Shown: positions 1-6,863 of the stretch, one piece after another
Numbering within the stretch: the first letter of the stretch is position 1
How the letters are laid out: the number at the start of each line of letters is the position of its first letter
Assembly (NCBI GenBank): GCA_044449065.1
Contig: JBIOHP010000045.1
Location: 1-16,213 of the forward strand
Origin: JBIOHP01 sp044449065
GTDB taxonomy: Bacteria > Bacteroidota > Ignavibacteria > UBA10030 > SZUA-254
Length of the DNA stretch: 16,213 bases
Reading direction: 5' to 3'
Made by a program: the position numbers and the translations under genes
Notes under the pieces: model-generated
Told to the model about the DNA's origin: nothing
Database searches by the model: none
Seen by the model: only the letters and a program-made list of their open reading frames with translations

Positions 1-1503
1 CGCACCGTTGTAATGCCAGATCAACCCATTATACCCTACTACGACTATATCATTAATTGCATTGCCCCGAACGCGCAAAAAACTCCATGCAGCGGAAGGG
101 TCTGTCTTGCGGACTGTTTTCCCCTCGCCGCGCGTATCCGATGACGCCTCGTAGAGATTATACCAGGTGAGAGGAAAGACGCGCCGGTTGCCGTTTGTCC
201 ATACACTCATCGTCGCTCCGGTAATCCGTGTCGTATCGTATGTATAGAGGTAGTTGAAACTGTTATAGATCGTTTCCACTTTCCCATTCCGGTAACGCAG
301 AAGCGATGTTGGTTCAAAATCGAACCATCCGCAGAACCAGACTGTTTTGCCATCCGGGCTGCCATAAACGTCAGTTATATCTGATGTAATGCCGCTCAGA
401 ACTTTACTCCATCGGGTACCGTCGAAATGGTTTATCGATCCACCAGTACCTACGTCCCATAAATCATTGCTCGATGGTCCCCAAATTTGACCAATATTAT
501 CTGTGAAGGTTAGAAATGTATCTCTCATGAAATACCGTGTGATTGTTGTTCCATCCCAGTGAAGCCAGCCACCCAACCAAATATCTGTTGGACTTAATGC
601 AAATATGTTCCGAAGCTCCCCGACAAGGAGGTTATATTTTATTCCACGAGGATCAATATAGGGATAGTAGAACTTTTTATAATTCCAACCGGCAGGGGTC
701 CACTCTACAGCACAATACGAATCTACGGTTGTCCCTCCTGATGAATCCCGATCATAGATAGATCCCACCACCCAAAAATCGTTATCATTAATTATTGCCG
801 CGTCGTATAAATAGGAAGTAAGATAACCCATCGTATCGATCTGCCATGTGAAATTATGGGTAGTCGTATCCAGCGTGGTCATGTGAACAGGCAAAGCGGA
901 ATCAATTGCAGCCCCGTTATACGTGCGCAGGAGATTGTAGGTATAGGGATGAGCTATGCCAAGATTGGTATCGTACACAACGGTATCGCGTCCCGCAACA
1001 CTACCGGAGAGAATTGTCGCGCTATCGCGCTTAAGTATAAAGCCGCGTAACGGGTTGCGGTCGTCCATATTTATTTGTATGTATGCGTCCGTTACACCCA
1101 CATCCACCGGGATAACGGAGACGCTTGCTTTATCTATCGTGGTAAGCGTAACAACTTTTGAGGAATCTATTACTGTCGTATCCCGCAAGCGGTATGCGCG
1201 GTAGGAATATGTGTGTGCTCGTAAAACTGTGGTATCGCTGATCACGGTATCAATCGCATGCATTTTGCCCTTACAGAGAAAATGTCCATCCAGGAAAATC
1301 TTAAAATATTTTATGCCCGCCGTATCGGTAAAATTTAAACGTAGGTATGCCTCGTTAACCCCCGCGCCCTCAAGTGACAAAAAAATGCTTTGCCGGTATA
1401 CGGGCGGGGGAGGCGGCGCAACAACATCGCGGCAGGAAGAGAGGGTGAGAGATAAAACAATAATCCCGAAGAGAACAATTTGTAAAAATGACAATTTTTT
1501 CAT
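1..1503 (-). CDS. Outer-surface lipoprotein with Fn3-like repeats and a beta-propeller-like region, C-terminus cut by window edge
   Basis: I translated this frame by hand from the ATG at 1503-1501; it stays open for 501 codons to base 1, so the stop lies outside the window. The N-terminus is a lipoprotein signal peptide: MKK, a hydrophobic stretch, then the lipobox LSSC with the acylated Cys at residue 24, followed by a proline run (APPPPP) typical of a linker. Residues about 38-220 hold two similar Fn3/Ig-like modules, each starting with a V-x-[ED]-AY pattern. From about residue 240 short blocks recur, such as NDFWVVG, TDIWLGG and NDLWDVG, with HFDG or HYNG nearby. This is the look of beta-propeller proteins often annotated as glucosyltransferase-like or YCF48-like, which are structural and usually not enzymes. 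An AAGG ribosome site may lie about 8 bases upstream. It is transcribed away from the glycosyltransferase gene. Specific function is unknown. Confidence 0.85.
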   Translation of the reverse strand, partial: MKKLSFLQIVLFGIIVLSLTLSSCRDVVAPPPPPVYRQSIFLSLEGAGVNEAYLRLNFTDTAGIKYFKIFLDGHFLCKGKMHAIDTVISDTTVLRAHTYSYRAYRLRDTTVIDSSKVVTLTTIDKASVSVIPVDVGVTDAYIQINMDDRNPLRGFILKRDSATILSGSVAGRDTVVYDTNLGIAHPYTYNLLRTYNGAAIDSALPVHMTTLDTTTHNFTWQIDTMGYLTSYLYDAAIINDNDFWVVGSIYDRDSSGGTTVDSYCAVEWTPAGWNYKKFYYPYIDPRGIKYNLLVGELRNIFALSPTDIWLGGWLHWDGTTITRYFMRDTFLTFTDNIGQIWGPSSNDLWDVGTGGSINHFDGTRWSKVLSGITSDITDVYGSPDGKTVWFCGWFDFEPTSLLRYRNGKVETIYNSFNYLYTYDTTRITGATMSVWTNGNRRVFPLTWYNLYEASSDTRGEGKTVRKTDPSAAWSFLRVRGNAINDIVVVGYNGLIWHYNGA

Positions 1504-1702
1504 GGTACGCCTTCAGTGCAATAACATAAACTGCAGGTGATGTGATGGAGAGGAATGCTCGAACGAGGGCATACAAATACGCCTACGTTAAAAACCCATG
1601 GAATACTATATCTCACGGCAGCCCCTATTTTACCATGAAATACTCCAAAATTGCTATAAACTCCAAATAAACTTGTCTTAATCATTCCTTAACAATCCTT
1701 TT

Positions 1703-1718
1703 ATGGTTACACAACCAT
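1703..1718. repeat. Short perfect inverted repeat (6-bp arms, 4-nt loop)
   Basis: ATGGTT, then ACAC, then AACCAT. It sits alone in AT-rich spacer about 200 bp upstream of the lipoprotein start. It could be an operator half-site pair or chance; nothing in the sequence decides between these. Confidence 0.35.
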
Positions 1719-1810
1719 TGTACAGTAGGAATTTAAAACATCGAATCTCAGCAGGTTACATACGATATATTAAATAATAAATTGAAAAAAGTCAAGAAAA
1801 ATAAATTATT

Positions 1811-1843
1811 TTTGAGGTTTCGTTATTTTAAAAAATAAGTTTG
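1811..1843 (+). promoter_or_regulatory. Bacteroidota-type promoter candidate (-33 TTTG, -7 TAAGTTTG)
   Basis: TTTG at 1811-1814, a 21-base spacer, and TAAGTTTG at 1836-1843 match the Bacteroidota primary sigma factor consensus (TTTG, about 19-21 bases, TAnnTTTG). Transcription would start near 1850 and give a leader of about 275 nt that includes the inverted-repeat cluster before the glycosyltransferase at 2126. The match is good but short, and the region is AT-rich, so chance is possible. Confidence 0.35.
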
Positions 1844-1964
1844 TAGCCGTTATTACAATTTCGTCTATCCTCTTTCATTGAGCATCTCTTAATCTTTTTG
1901 TACATTGAGTTGTGACATTGTGGATCGGAAATAAATTGAAATTGAGCGAGTTCAGACTTAACCC

Positions 1965-1991
1965 CCTGCGATTCCAAAAACGCATCGCAGG
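1965..1991. repeat. Inverted repeat, 8-bp arms (CCTGCGAT / ATCGCAGG)
   Basis: CCTGCGAT at 1965-1972 and its exact reverse complement ATCGCAGG at 1984-1991 flank an 11-base loop. It forms the left end of the larger nested inverted-repeat cluster. The bases CCCCTGC just here also pair with GCAGGGG near 2087-2093, so alternative foldings exist. Confidence 0.6.
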
Positions 1992-2116
1992 ATCATCCCA
2001 AAAGAAAGAGTTTGTCATCCTGAACTTGTTTCAGGATCCAAAAATTGGCAAAAGCAGATGCTGAACCAAGTTCAGCATGACTCAATGCAGGGGAAGAAAT
2101 TGTTTTTGGACGATCC
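1990..2116. repeat. Compound palindromic repeat element (nested inverted repeats)
   Basis: The outer arms are GGATCATCCCAAAA (1990-2003) and TTTTTGGACGATCC (2103-2116), imperfect reverse complements. Inside lie two 26-base units in opposite orientation, 2014-2039 and 2056-2081. Each is itself a palindrome of the form TCATsCTGAACyTG...TTCAG; the first has perfect 8-bp arms (ATCCTGAA / TTCAGGAT), the second 7-bp arms (GCTGAAC / GTTCAGC). Similar CTGAACTTG palindromes are known as dispersed repeats in many bacterial genomes, a general observation I cannot test here. No transposase is in the window, so this would be a non-autonomous (REP- or MITE-like) element. It ends 9 bp before the glycosyltransferase start. 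Confidence 0.6.
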
Positions 2117-2125
2117 GAACCGCCC

Positions 2126-3343
2126 ATGAAGATTCTTTACCTAATGCCGCGGTCGCCGGAGCCGGCGACCTATGGCGCGCAGTTACGCGTGCATTACCTT
2201 CTCCAGCGCCTTGCTTATCATAACGAAGTTACGGTCGCTTGTTTTGGAGATGCAGGTGACGCTGAAAAGATTTCATCGGCAATTAAGATCCCCCCGGAAC
2301 GGGTATATGTTCTTCCCAAACCATGGGGCGCAAGGCACAGGCGGTTGGGACAGTTATACGCGCACGTATCGAACATGAGCTTTCTCCAGCTTGCATCTTG
2401 CTCAGTGAAAATGCAACAGACAATCGATCAAATTCTCGCAAAGGATAATTTTGATATCGTTTTTGAGGAATTTGCGATGATGGGTTGGTATTCCTTAAAA
2501 ACAAACGCGCTTAAAGTATTGGATGCTCATAACGTAGAGAATGATAACTTTCGCCGTATCGCACAACATGCGGGACTGTTTAAAAAGTGGCATTATAATC
2601 ACGAATATAAACATCTGTTTGAAGAAGAGCGTAGGGCATACCGGAAACAAGACCTGCTCTTCGTCACATCTACAAGGGATAAAGAAATCATCGACGAATT
2701 TGCGTCCGAAGTTCCCAAAGTCGTTCTCCCCAATGGCGTCGATACATCGTACTTCGTTCCGAAGGACGTTCAGCCGGAACCAAACTCGCTGGTTTTTACC
2801 GGATTAATGAAATATGTTCCCAACTATGACGGGGTGTTATATTTTCTTGACGAGATATTTCCGATGATTCTGAAAGAAATACCGGATGTAAAATTTTATA
2901 TTGTCGGCAGCCAACCGCCGGAAACGCTCCATCGCCGCGCTTCGGAGAATATTATTGTGACAGGATTTGTTGACGATGTGCGTCCCTACGTCTGGCGATC
3001 AAAGGCGTTTGTTGTGCCGCTCCGCATGGGGGGAGGAACCCGGTTGAAGGTGGTCGAGGCGATGGCTATGAAAAAGCCCGTAATTTCAACGAGCATCGGA
3101 TGCGAAGGGATCGAAGTGCAATCAGGTAAAAATATTTTGATCGCCGATAAACCGGCGAAGTTTGCTCAGAATGTAATCGATGTTCTCCGCGATAAAACGC
3201 ATCATCGTGAGATAGCAGAAAACGGGCACAAACTTGCCATTTCGCATTACGATTGGAGCATCATCGGAGAAACGATGGAAACCGAGCTCGAACGATTTTA
3301 CAAACGGCATACGGAACATCTATCCCGCAATATTCAACCGTAG
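2126..3343 (+). CDS. Family GT4 glycosyltransferase (stp1-like sugar transferase)
   Basis: This 405-residue protein is a GT-B fold retaining glycosyltransferase of family GT4, which moves a sugar from a nucleotide-sugar donor to a glycan or lipid-linked acceptor on the cytoplasmic side of the membrane. The N-terminal acceptor domain opens with MKILYLMPRSPEPATYGAQ, an arrangement seen in the stp1/PEP-CTERM-associated sugar transferase group; residues about 210-385 are the donor-binding Glycos_transf_1 domain. Visible landmarks are VLPNGVDTSYF, VFTGLMKYVPNYDG, IVTGFVDDVRPY, PLRMGGGTRLKVVEAM (E311 is the likely donor-binding Glu) and KKPVISTSIGCEGI. Length is normal and the gene looks intact. 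The ATG at 2126 is the natural start because the protein begins at the family's usual first beta strand; no good Shine-Dalgarno is seen. A T9SS cargo gene follows after about 60 bp on the same strand. The sugar and acceptor cannot be told. Confidence 0.9.
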   Translation: MKILYLMPRSPEPATYGAQLRVHYLLQRLAYHNEVTVACFGDAGDAEKISSAIKIPPERVYVLPKPWGARHRRLGQLYAHVSNMSFLQLASCSVKMQQTIDQILAKDNFDIVFEEFAMMGWYSLKTNALKVLDAHNVENDNFRRIAQHAGLFKKWHYNHEYKHLFEEERRAYRKQDLLFVTSTRDKEIIDEFASEVPKVVLPNGVDTSYFVPKDVQPEPNSLVFTGLMKYVPNYDGVLYFLDEIFPMILKEIPDVKFYIVGSQPPETLHRRASENIIVTGFVDDVRPYVWRSKAFVVPLRMGGGTRLKVVEAMAMKKPVISTSIGCEGIEVQSGKNILIADKPAKFAQNVIDVLRDKTHHREIAENGHKLAISHYDWSIIGETMETELERFYKRHTEHLSRNIQP

Positions 3344-3400
3344 ATACCCTTACGTATTTTTCGAATCACAATTGAGCCATTTAGAGTATTTTCGTACATT

Positions 3401-6400
3401 GTGATTATGAGATGCCATCGAGAAAATAGGTGTAAGAGGAACACATCTGTTATACTCCATCTAAAGAGATTTTTCCCGTCTGTGCTATTTTTAATTTTAA
3501 GTTTATATCCGGTTGAACACGCCTCCTCACAGAGTAAGAGTTTTAGTAAATACATCCGCCCGGGATTGGGAACACAGGGTACCACGCTTACCTGGAACAG
3601 GCAAGCACAGCAGGGTTTCAACTTAAAACTCTGGATGAATAACAGCTTAACGCTGGGCAGGATGGCATTCGATGGCGCCACCCCCCCCGTCACCTGTAAT
3701 AATACCGGAATCGGTTTGGAATATCCCGCCGGTTCTTGCATAGAACATCTCTACGGGGGCGGACCTATGATTGGTGTGATCGTAAACGGGCAGCGCATTG
3801 TCCGCCAGATGTATATCGATGGCGGCGCCAGTCAGGTAAATCCGGATCGGAAGGATAGTCTCCGCAATCAATTCTGGTTTTCATCAATTTATGACACGCT
3901 TCCCGATCCTCATCGTCCCGGATATTATAAACGCGCAATGAACAGAGCCGGTTATGACGACGACGGTGATGGAAAAATTGACGAAGACCCTCTCGATGGG
4001 ATCGATAATGACGGCGATTGGAATCCGTTAACTGATGATATTGGCGCGGATGGTATCCCGGATTCTCTTGAGGTTGGATGCAAAGGGAGGTATGATCCCG
4101 TAACCAATCCCGATCCAGCGTTTGATAATTATGATCCGGCAAAATTTGATAGCTGCCATCCCAATCCCGACGGCAGCTATCCTCGAAAAAATAATAAAGA
4201 TAAATACACGGAGAAGAACGGGATTCCCGATCATGGCGAGCCCAACGTTGATGAAGATGGCGCCGCCTACTCGCCCGGCGATATCTATGCTTTTGCGACA
4301 GATACTTTTCATTTTCCATTGAATCCCAACCCCCTCGGCTTGCAGGTAAATCAAAAATCGTACTCGTGGGAAGCAGGCAGCTCGGCGGATGGCGTCGTAT
4401 TCATTGAATATACATTTACCAATATCGGTCATTATTTATGGCAGGATGTTTACCTGGGGTGGTTCGGCGACCCCGATGTTGGACCGGTATACGATGGGTC
4501 TTATTACTCGCGAAATTATTCAGCATACGACCAGGATACACGCACAGCGTATGCAAATAATCCCATCGATTCCGGTTCTACGCCGTTCGGAGTGACCCTG
4601 ATCGGGGCAAGTTACCCCCTCGACGTCCTGAACAATGTTTTTCAGTGGTATGTAACAAATTCGGGTCCTGGTACAGACGACAGTTCTCTCTATTCATGGA
4701 TGCGCGGCGATAATTTAGGCGGTAAACTTATCGCGCCGGATCAATCGATCCAGGGGCTCGCCGATACGCGTTTCAATGTGAGCTCCGGTCCTTTTTATAC
4801 CGTCTATCCGGGAGAAAATATTCAGATTGTTTATGCTCTTGTTTCGGGAAAAAATGTCGATGACATGTTAAATAACGCCCGCCGCGCGCAGGAGATATAT
4901 AAATTCAATTATTTCATCATGCCCACCGCGCAGGTGATAGATTCAGGGGGATCGCACGATATAGAAGTGATCCCGCATTCGCCGCCACGGTCTCCCTGGG
5001 GAAAGGTTGTTTCCTACCGCGTCTATTACGGAACGAGCAGCGGGCATTATACCGACACCGTTAATTCAATCGGAGCGGTAAACCTCGAAAATATCTCCGG
5101 CGCGAAAACGTATTATATCCGCGTCAGGGCGTATGATGAATATGGAAACCCGAGCGCGCTTTCGGATGAGATGAGCAATATCCCGGGACCACCGACGGGG
5201 ATCGCATGTGTGGATGGCGAAGTATCGATTCAGATTCATTGGAATTCCAACACAGAATTAGATGTACAAGGATATAATATCTACAGGCGTTTATCTCCGC
5301 AACTTGCCTATGTGAAAATGAATACATCGTTATTGATCCAACCGGTCTTCACCGATACAGCCGTTTGGGGAAATAAAACCTATTATTATTCTGTAACCGC
5401 AGTCGATTATGACAGCCATGAAAGCAAACTCTCCGATAACGCGATTGGAAACCTGCTGGCGCCGGCGCAACCTGCTAATTTTATACCGGGACCGGGAAGA
5501 AATTTTATCCGTTTTATCTGGGATGCGAATAAGGAAGGGGATTTACGCGGGTACAATCTCTACCGCCGCCTGAACGGGGATACAATAGTGACCAAGTTGA
5601 ATGCGGCAGTAATGAGAGGCTTGACTTATGTTGATTCAAGCGTGGTTCCCGGACAGGCATACTATTATTATCTTGAAGCGGTGGATACCACCGATGCAGT
5701 GAGCAATCGCGCAATAGTTATCGCGCACACGGTAACACTGGATCAGGGAGTCCTGGTTATCAATGTGGGTGATCTTTCCCTCGTTGATTCGATGAAGACG
5801 TTTTACGGCTCGTTGTTAAACGGATCTAAAAATACAATTTATTCTACGCTCTATTATGCGCAGCAGACTCTGGAAAACACTATGGATTTTGCAGGAAAAT
5901 ATTCCGCAATCTTCTGGCTTGAAGATAAGTATCCCCGCGGCCAGTTCTTAACGCAAAGTTACCCTTCGGGATTAAAAGGGTATCTCCTGGGAGGGGGACA
6001 TCTCTTGATTATGGGTCGGCAGATTCCGGAGAAATATCCGTCGCTTTGGTCCCCGTTCTTATCAGACATCTTTGGAATAGATAGCTTGACAAAAACCGAT
6101 TCGCTAAAAACATTTGCGGGCGCAACAGGAGCGCGCGGATTTCCGTCGCTTTCTCTGGATCAGATAAAACTTTCCGGAACGGGAGGTATGCTTGACTCAG
6201 TGGACAGACTCTCTGGTGTCGCTGCCGATAATATTATTTACGCGTATCACACAAATCCTATCGATCCAGCCCTGGAGGGTAAGCCCGTTGGAGTGAGTAC
6301 GAAAGATACTTCGTACCCTGCTTATTATATGAGCTTTCCCTTGTATGATCTTGATTTAGCCAGCGCGCAAGCATTAATATCAAATGTACTGGCTAATTTT

Positions 6401-6706
6401 GGAATTGTCACTGGTGTGGGAAAAACTTACACCGAAATTCCAACCGAATATTGTCTCTATCAGGCATATCCCAACCCATTTAATCCGACCACCACAATAC
6501 GATTTGACCTTCCCGCTGCAAGTAATATCTCGTTGAAGATATACGATGTGCTTGGAAGGGAAGTTGGAAATCTTGCCGATGGACGAAAGCAAGCGGGCAG
6601 ATACGAAGTTCAATGGAACGCCTCTTCCTATGCAAGCGGAGTTTATTTTTACCGTTTGCAGACTGATAAGTATATAGAAATAAAGAAGTTATTGTTGATG
6701 AAATAA
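3401..6706 (+). CDS. Large exported multidomain protein (Asp/Gly Ca-loop region, Fn3 repeats, T9SS sorting domain), copy 1
   Basis: This 1101-residue protein is predicted to be exported and attached to, or released from, the cell surface by T9SS. Order: signal peptide with a long basic lead (hydrophobic core about residues 25-38); a conserved domain with LWMNNSLTLG and EHLYGGGPMIG; an Asp/Gly-rich block at about 184-225 (DDDGDGKID, DNDGDW, DDIGADGIPD) resembling thrombospondin type 3 or EF-hand-like Ca loops; three Fn3-like modules at about 530-776, the latter two with GYNIYRR or GYNLYRR; a predicted alpha/beta domain at about 783-1003 (LKGYLLGGGHLLIMGR) that recalls a GATase-like fold; and a type A sorting domain from about 1018 (YPNPFNPTTTIRFDLPA) ending KKLLLMK. 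The start at 3401 is GTG; ATG at 3407 is equally possible. Neither has a Shine-Dalgarno. An AAGAGGA at 3434-3440 precedes an in-frame ATA, not a usual start. It has C8 at 3681-3688. No catalytic site is evident. Its paralogue follows 157 bp later. Confidence 0.88.
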   Translation: MIMRCHRENRCKRNTSVILHLKRFFPSVLFLILSLYPVEHASSQSKSFSKYIRPGLGTQGTTLTWNRQAQQGFNLKLWMNNSLTLGRMAFDGATPPVTCNNTGIGLEYPAGSCIEHLYGGGPMIGVIVNGQRIVRQMYIDGGASQVNPDRKDSLRNQFWFSSIYDTLPDPHRPGYYKRAMNRAGYDDDGDGKIDEDPLDGIDNDGDWNPLTDDIGADGIPDSLEVGCKGRYDPVTNPDPAFDNYDPAKFDSCHPNPDGSYPRKNNKDKYTEKNGIPDHGEPNVDEDGAAYSPGDIYAFATDTFHFPLNPNPLGLQVNQKSYSWEAGSSADGVVFIEYTFTNIGHYLWQDVYLGWFGDPDVGPVYDGSYYSRNYSAYDQDTRTAYANNPIDSGSTPFGVTLIGASYPLDVLNNVFQWYVTNSGPGTDDSSLYSWMRGDNLGGKLIAPDQSIQGLADTRFNVSSGPFYTVYPGENIQIVYALVSGKNVDDMLNNARRAQEIYKFNYFIMPTAQVIDSGGSHDIEVIPHSPPRSPWGKVVSYRVYYGTSSGHYTDTVNSIGAVNLENISGAKTYYIRVRAYDEYGNPSALSDEMSNIPGPPTGIACVDGEVSIQIHWNSNTELDVQGYNIYRRLSPQLAYVKMNTSLLIQPVFTDTAVWGNKTYYYSVTAVDYDSHESKLSDNAIGNLLAPAQPANFIPGPGRNFIRFIWDANKEGDLRGYNLYRRLNGDTIVTKLNAAVMRGLTYVDSSVVPGQAYYYYLEAVDTTDAVSNRAIVIAHTVTLDQGVLVINVGDLSLVDSMKTFYGSLLNGSKNTIYSTLYYAQQTLENTMDFAGKYSAIFWLEDKYPRGQFLTQSYPSGLKGYLLGGGHLLIMGRQIPEKYPSLWSPFLSDIFGIDSLTKTDSLKTFAGATGARGFPSLSLDQIKLSGTGGMLDSVDRLSGVAADNIIYAYHTNPIDPALEGKPVGVSTKDTSYPAYYMSFPLYDLDLASAQALISNVLANFGIVTGVGKTYTEIPTEYCLYQAYPNPFNPTTTIRFDLPAASNISLKIYDVLGREVGNLADGRKQAGRYEVQWNASSYASGVYFYRLQTDKYIEIKKLLLMK

Positions 6707-6779
6707 AATCAAAACGGGGGATGATTTAAGGCAGAGTTTATGTGCAATAACGGATCAATTCGTTTATTCACCTCAACTC

Positions 6780-6807
6780 TTGACTTTCAGATAAATTCTA
6801 TTAAATT
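6780..6807 (+). promoter_or_regulatory. Sigma-70-like promoter candidate for the second tandem paralogue
   Basis: TTGACT at 6780-6785 and TAAATT at 6802-6807 are separated by 16 bases, about 57 bp upstream of the ATG at 6864. No strong terminator is visible after the preceding gene, so read-through from it is also possible. Confidence 0.3.
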
Positions 6808-6863
6808 GTCAGGTAGTACATTTCGTTATTAAATCGATATTAGCAAACAATCCGGAGATTGCC

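Larger units (their letters stand above)
1504..2125. other. Divergent intergenic region, 622 bp
   Basis: This spacer separates the minus-strand lipoprotein gene from the plus-strand glycosyltransferase gene. It is AT-rich between about 1640 and 1960 and I find no convincing gene in it. It holds a short perfect palindrome at 1703-1718, a Bacteroidota-type promoter candidate at 1811-1843, and a dense cluster of inverted repeats at about 1963-2116. These are listed separately. Confidence 0.7.

Noticed and set aside
1500..1685. Minus-strand 61-aa frame upstream of the lipoprotein gene
   Set aside because: It overlaps the lipoprotein start region in another frame, has an unusual Cys-rich end, no ribosome site and no recognisable domain. 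The lipoprotein frame is clearly the real one.
3340..3376. Terminator after the glycosyltransferase gene (CGTA...TACG then TATTTTTC)
   Set aside because: The stem is only 4 bp with an 8-base loop, too weak to call.
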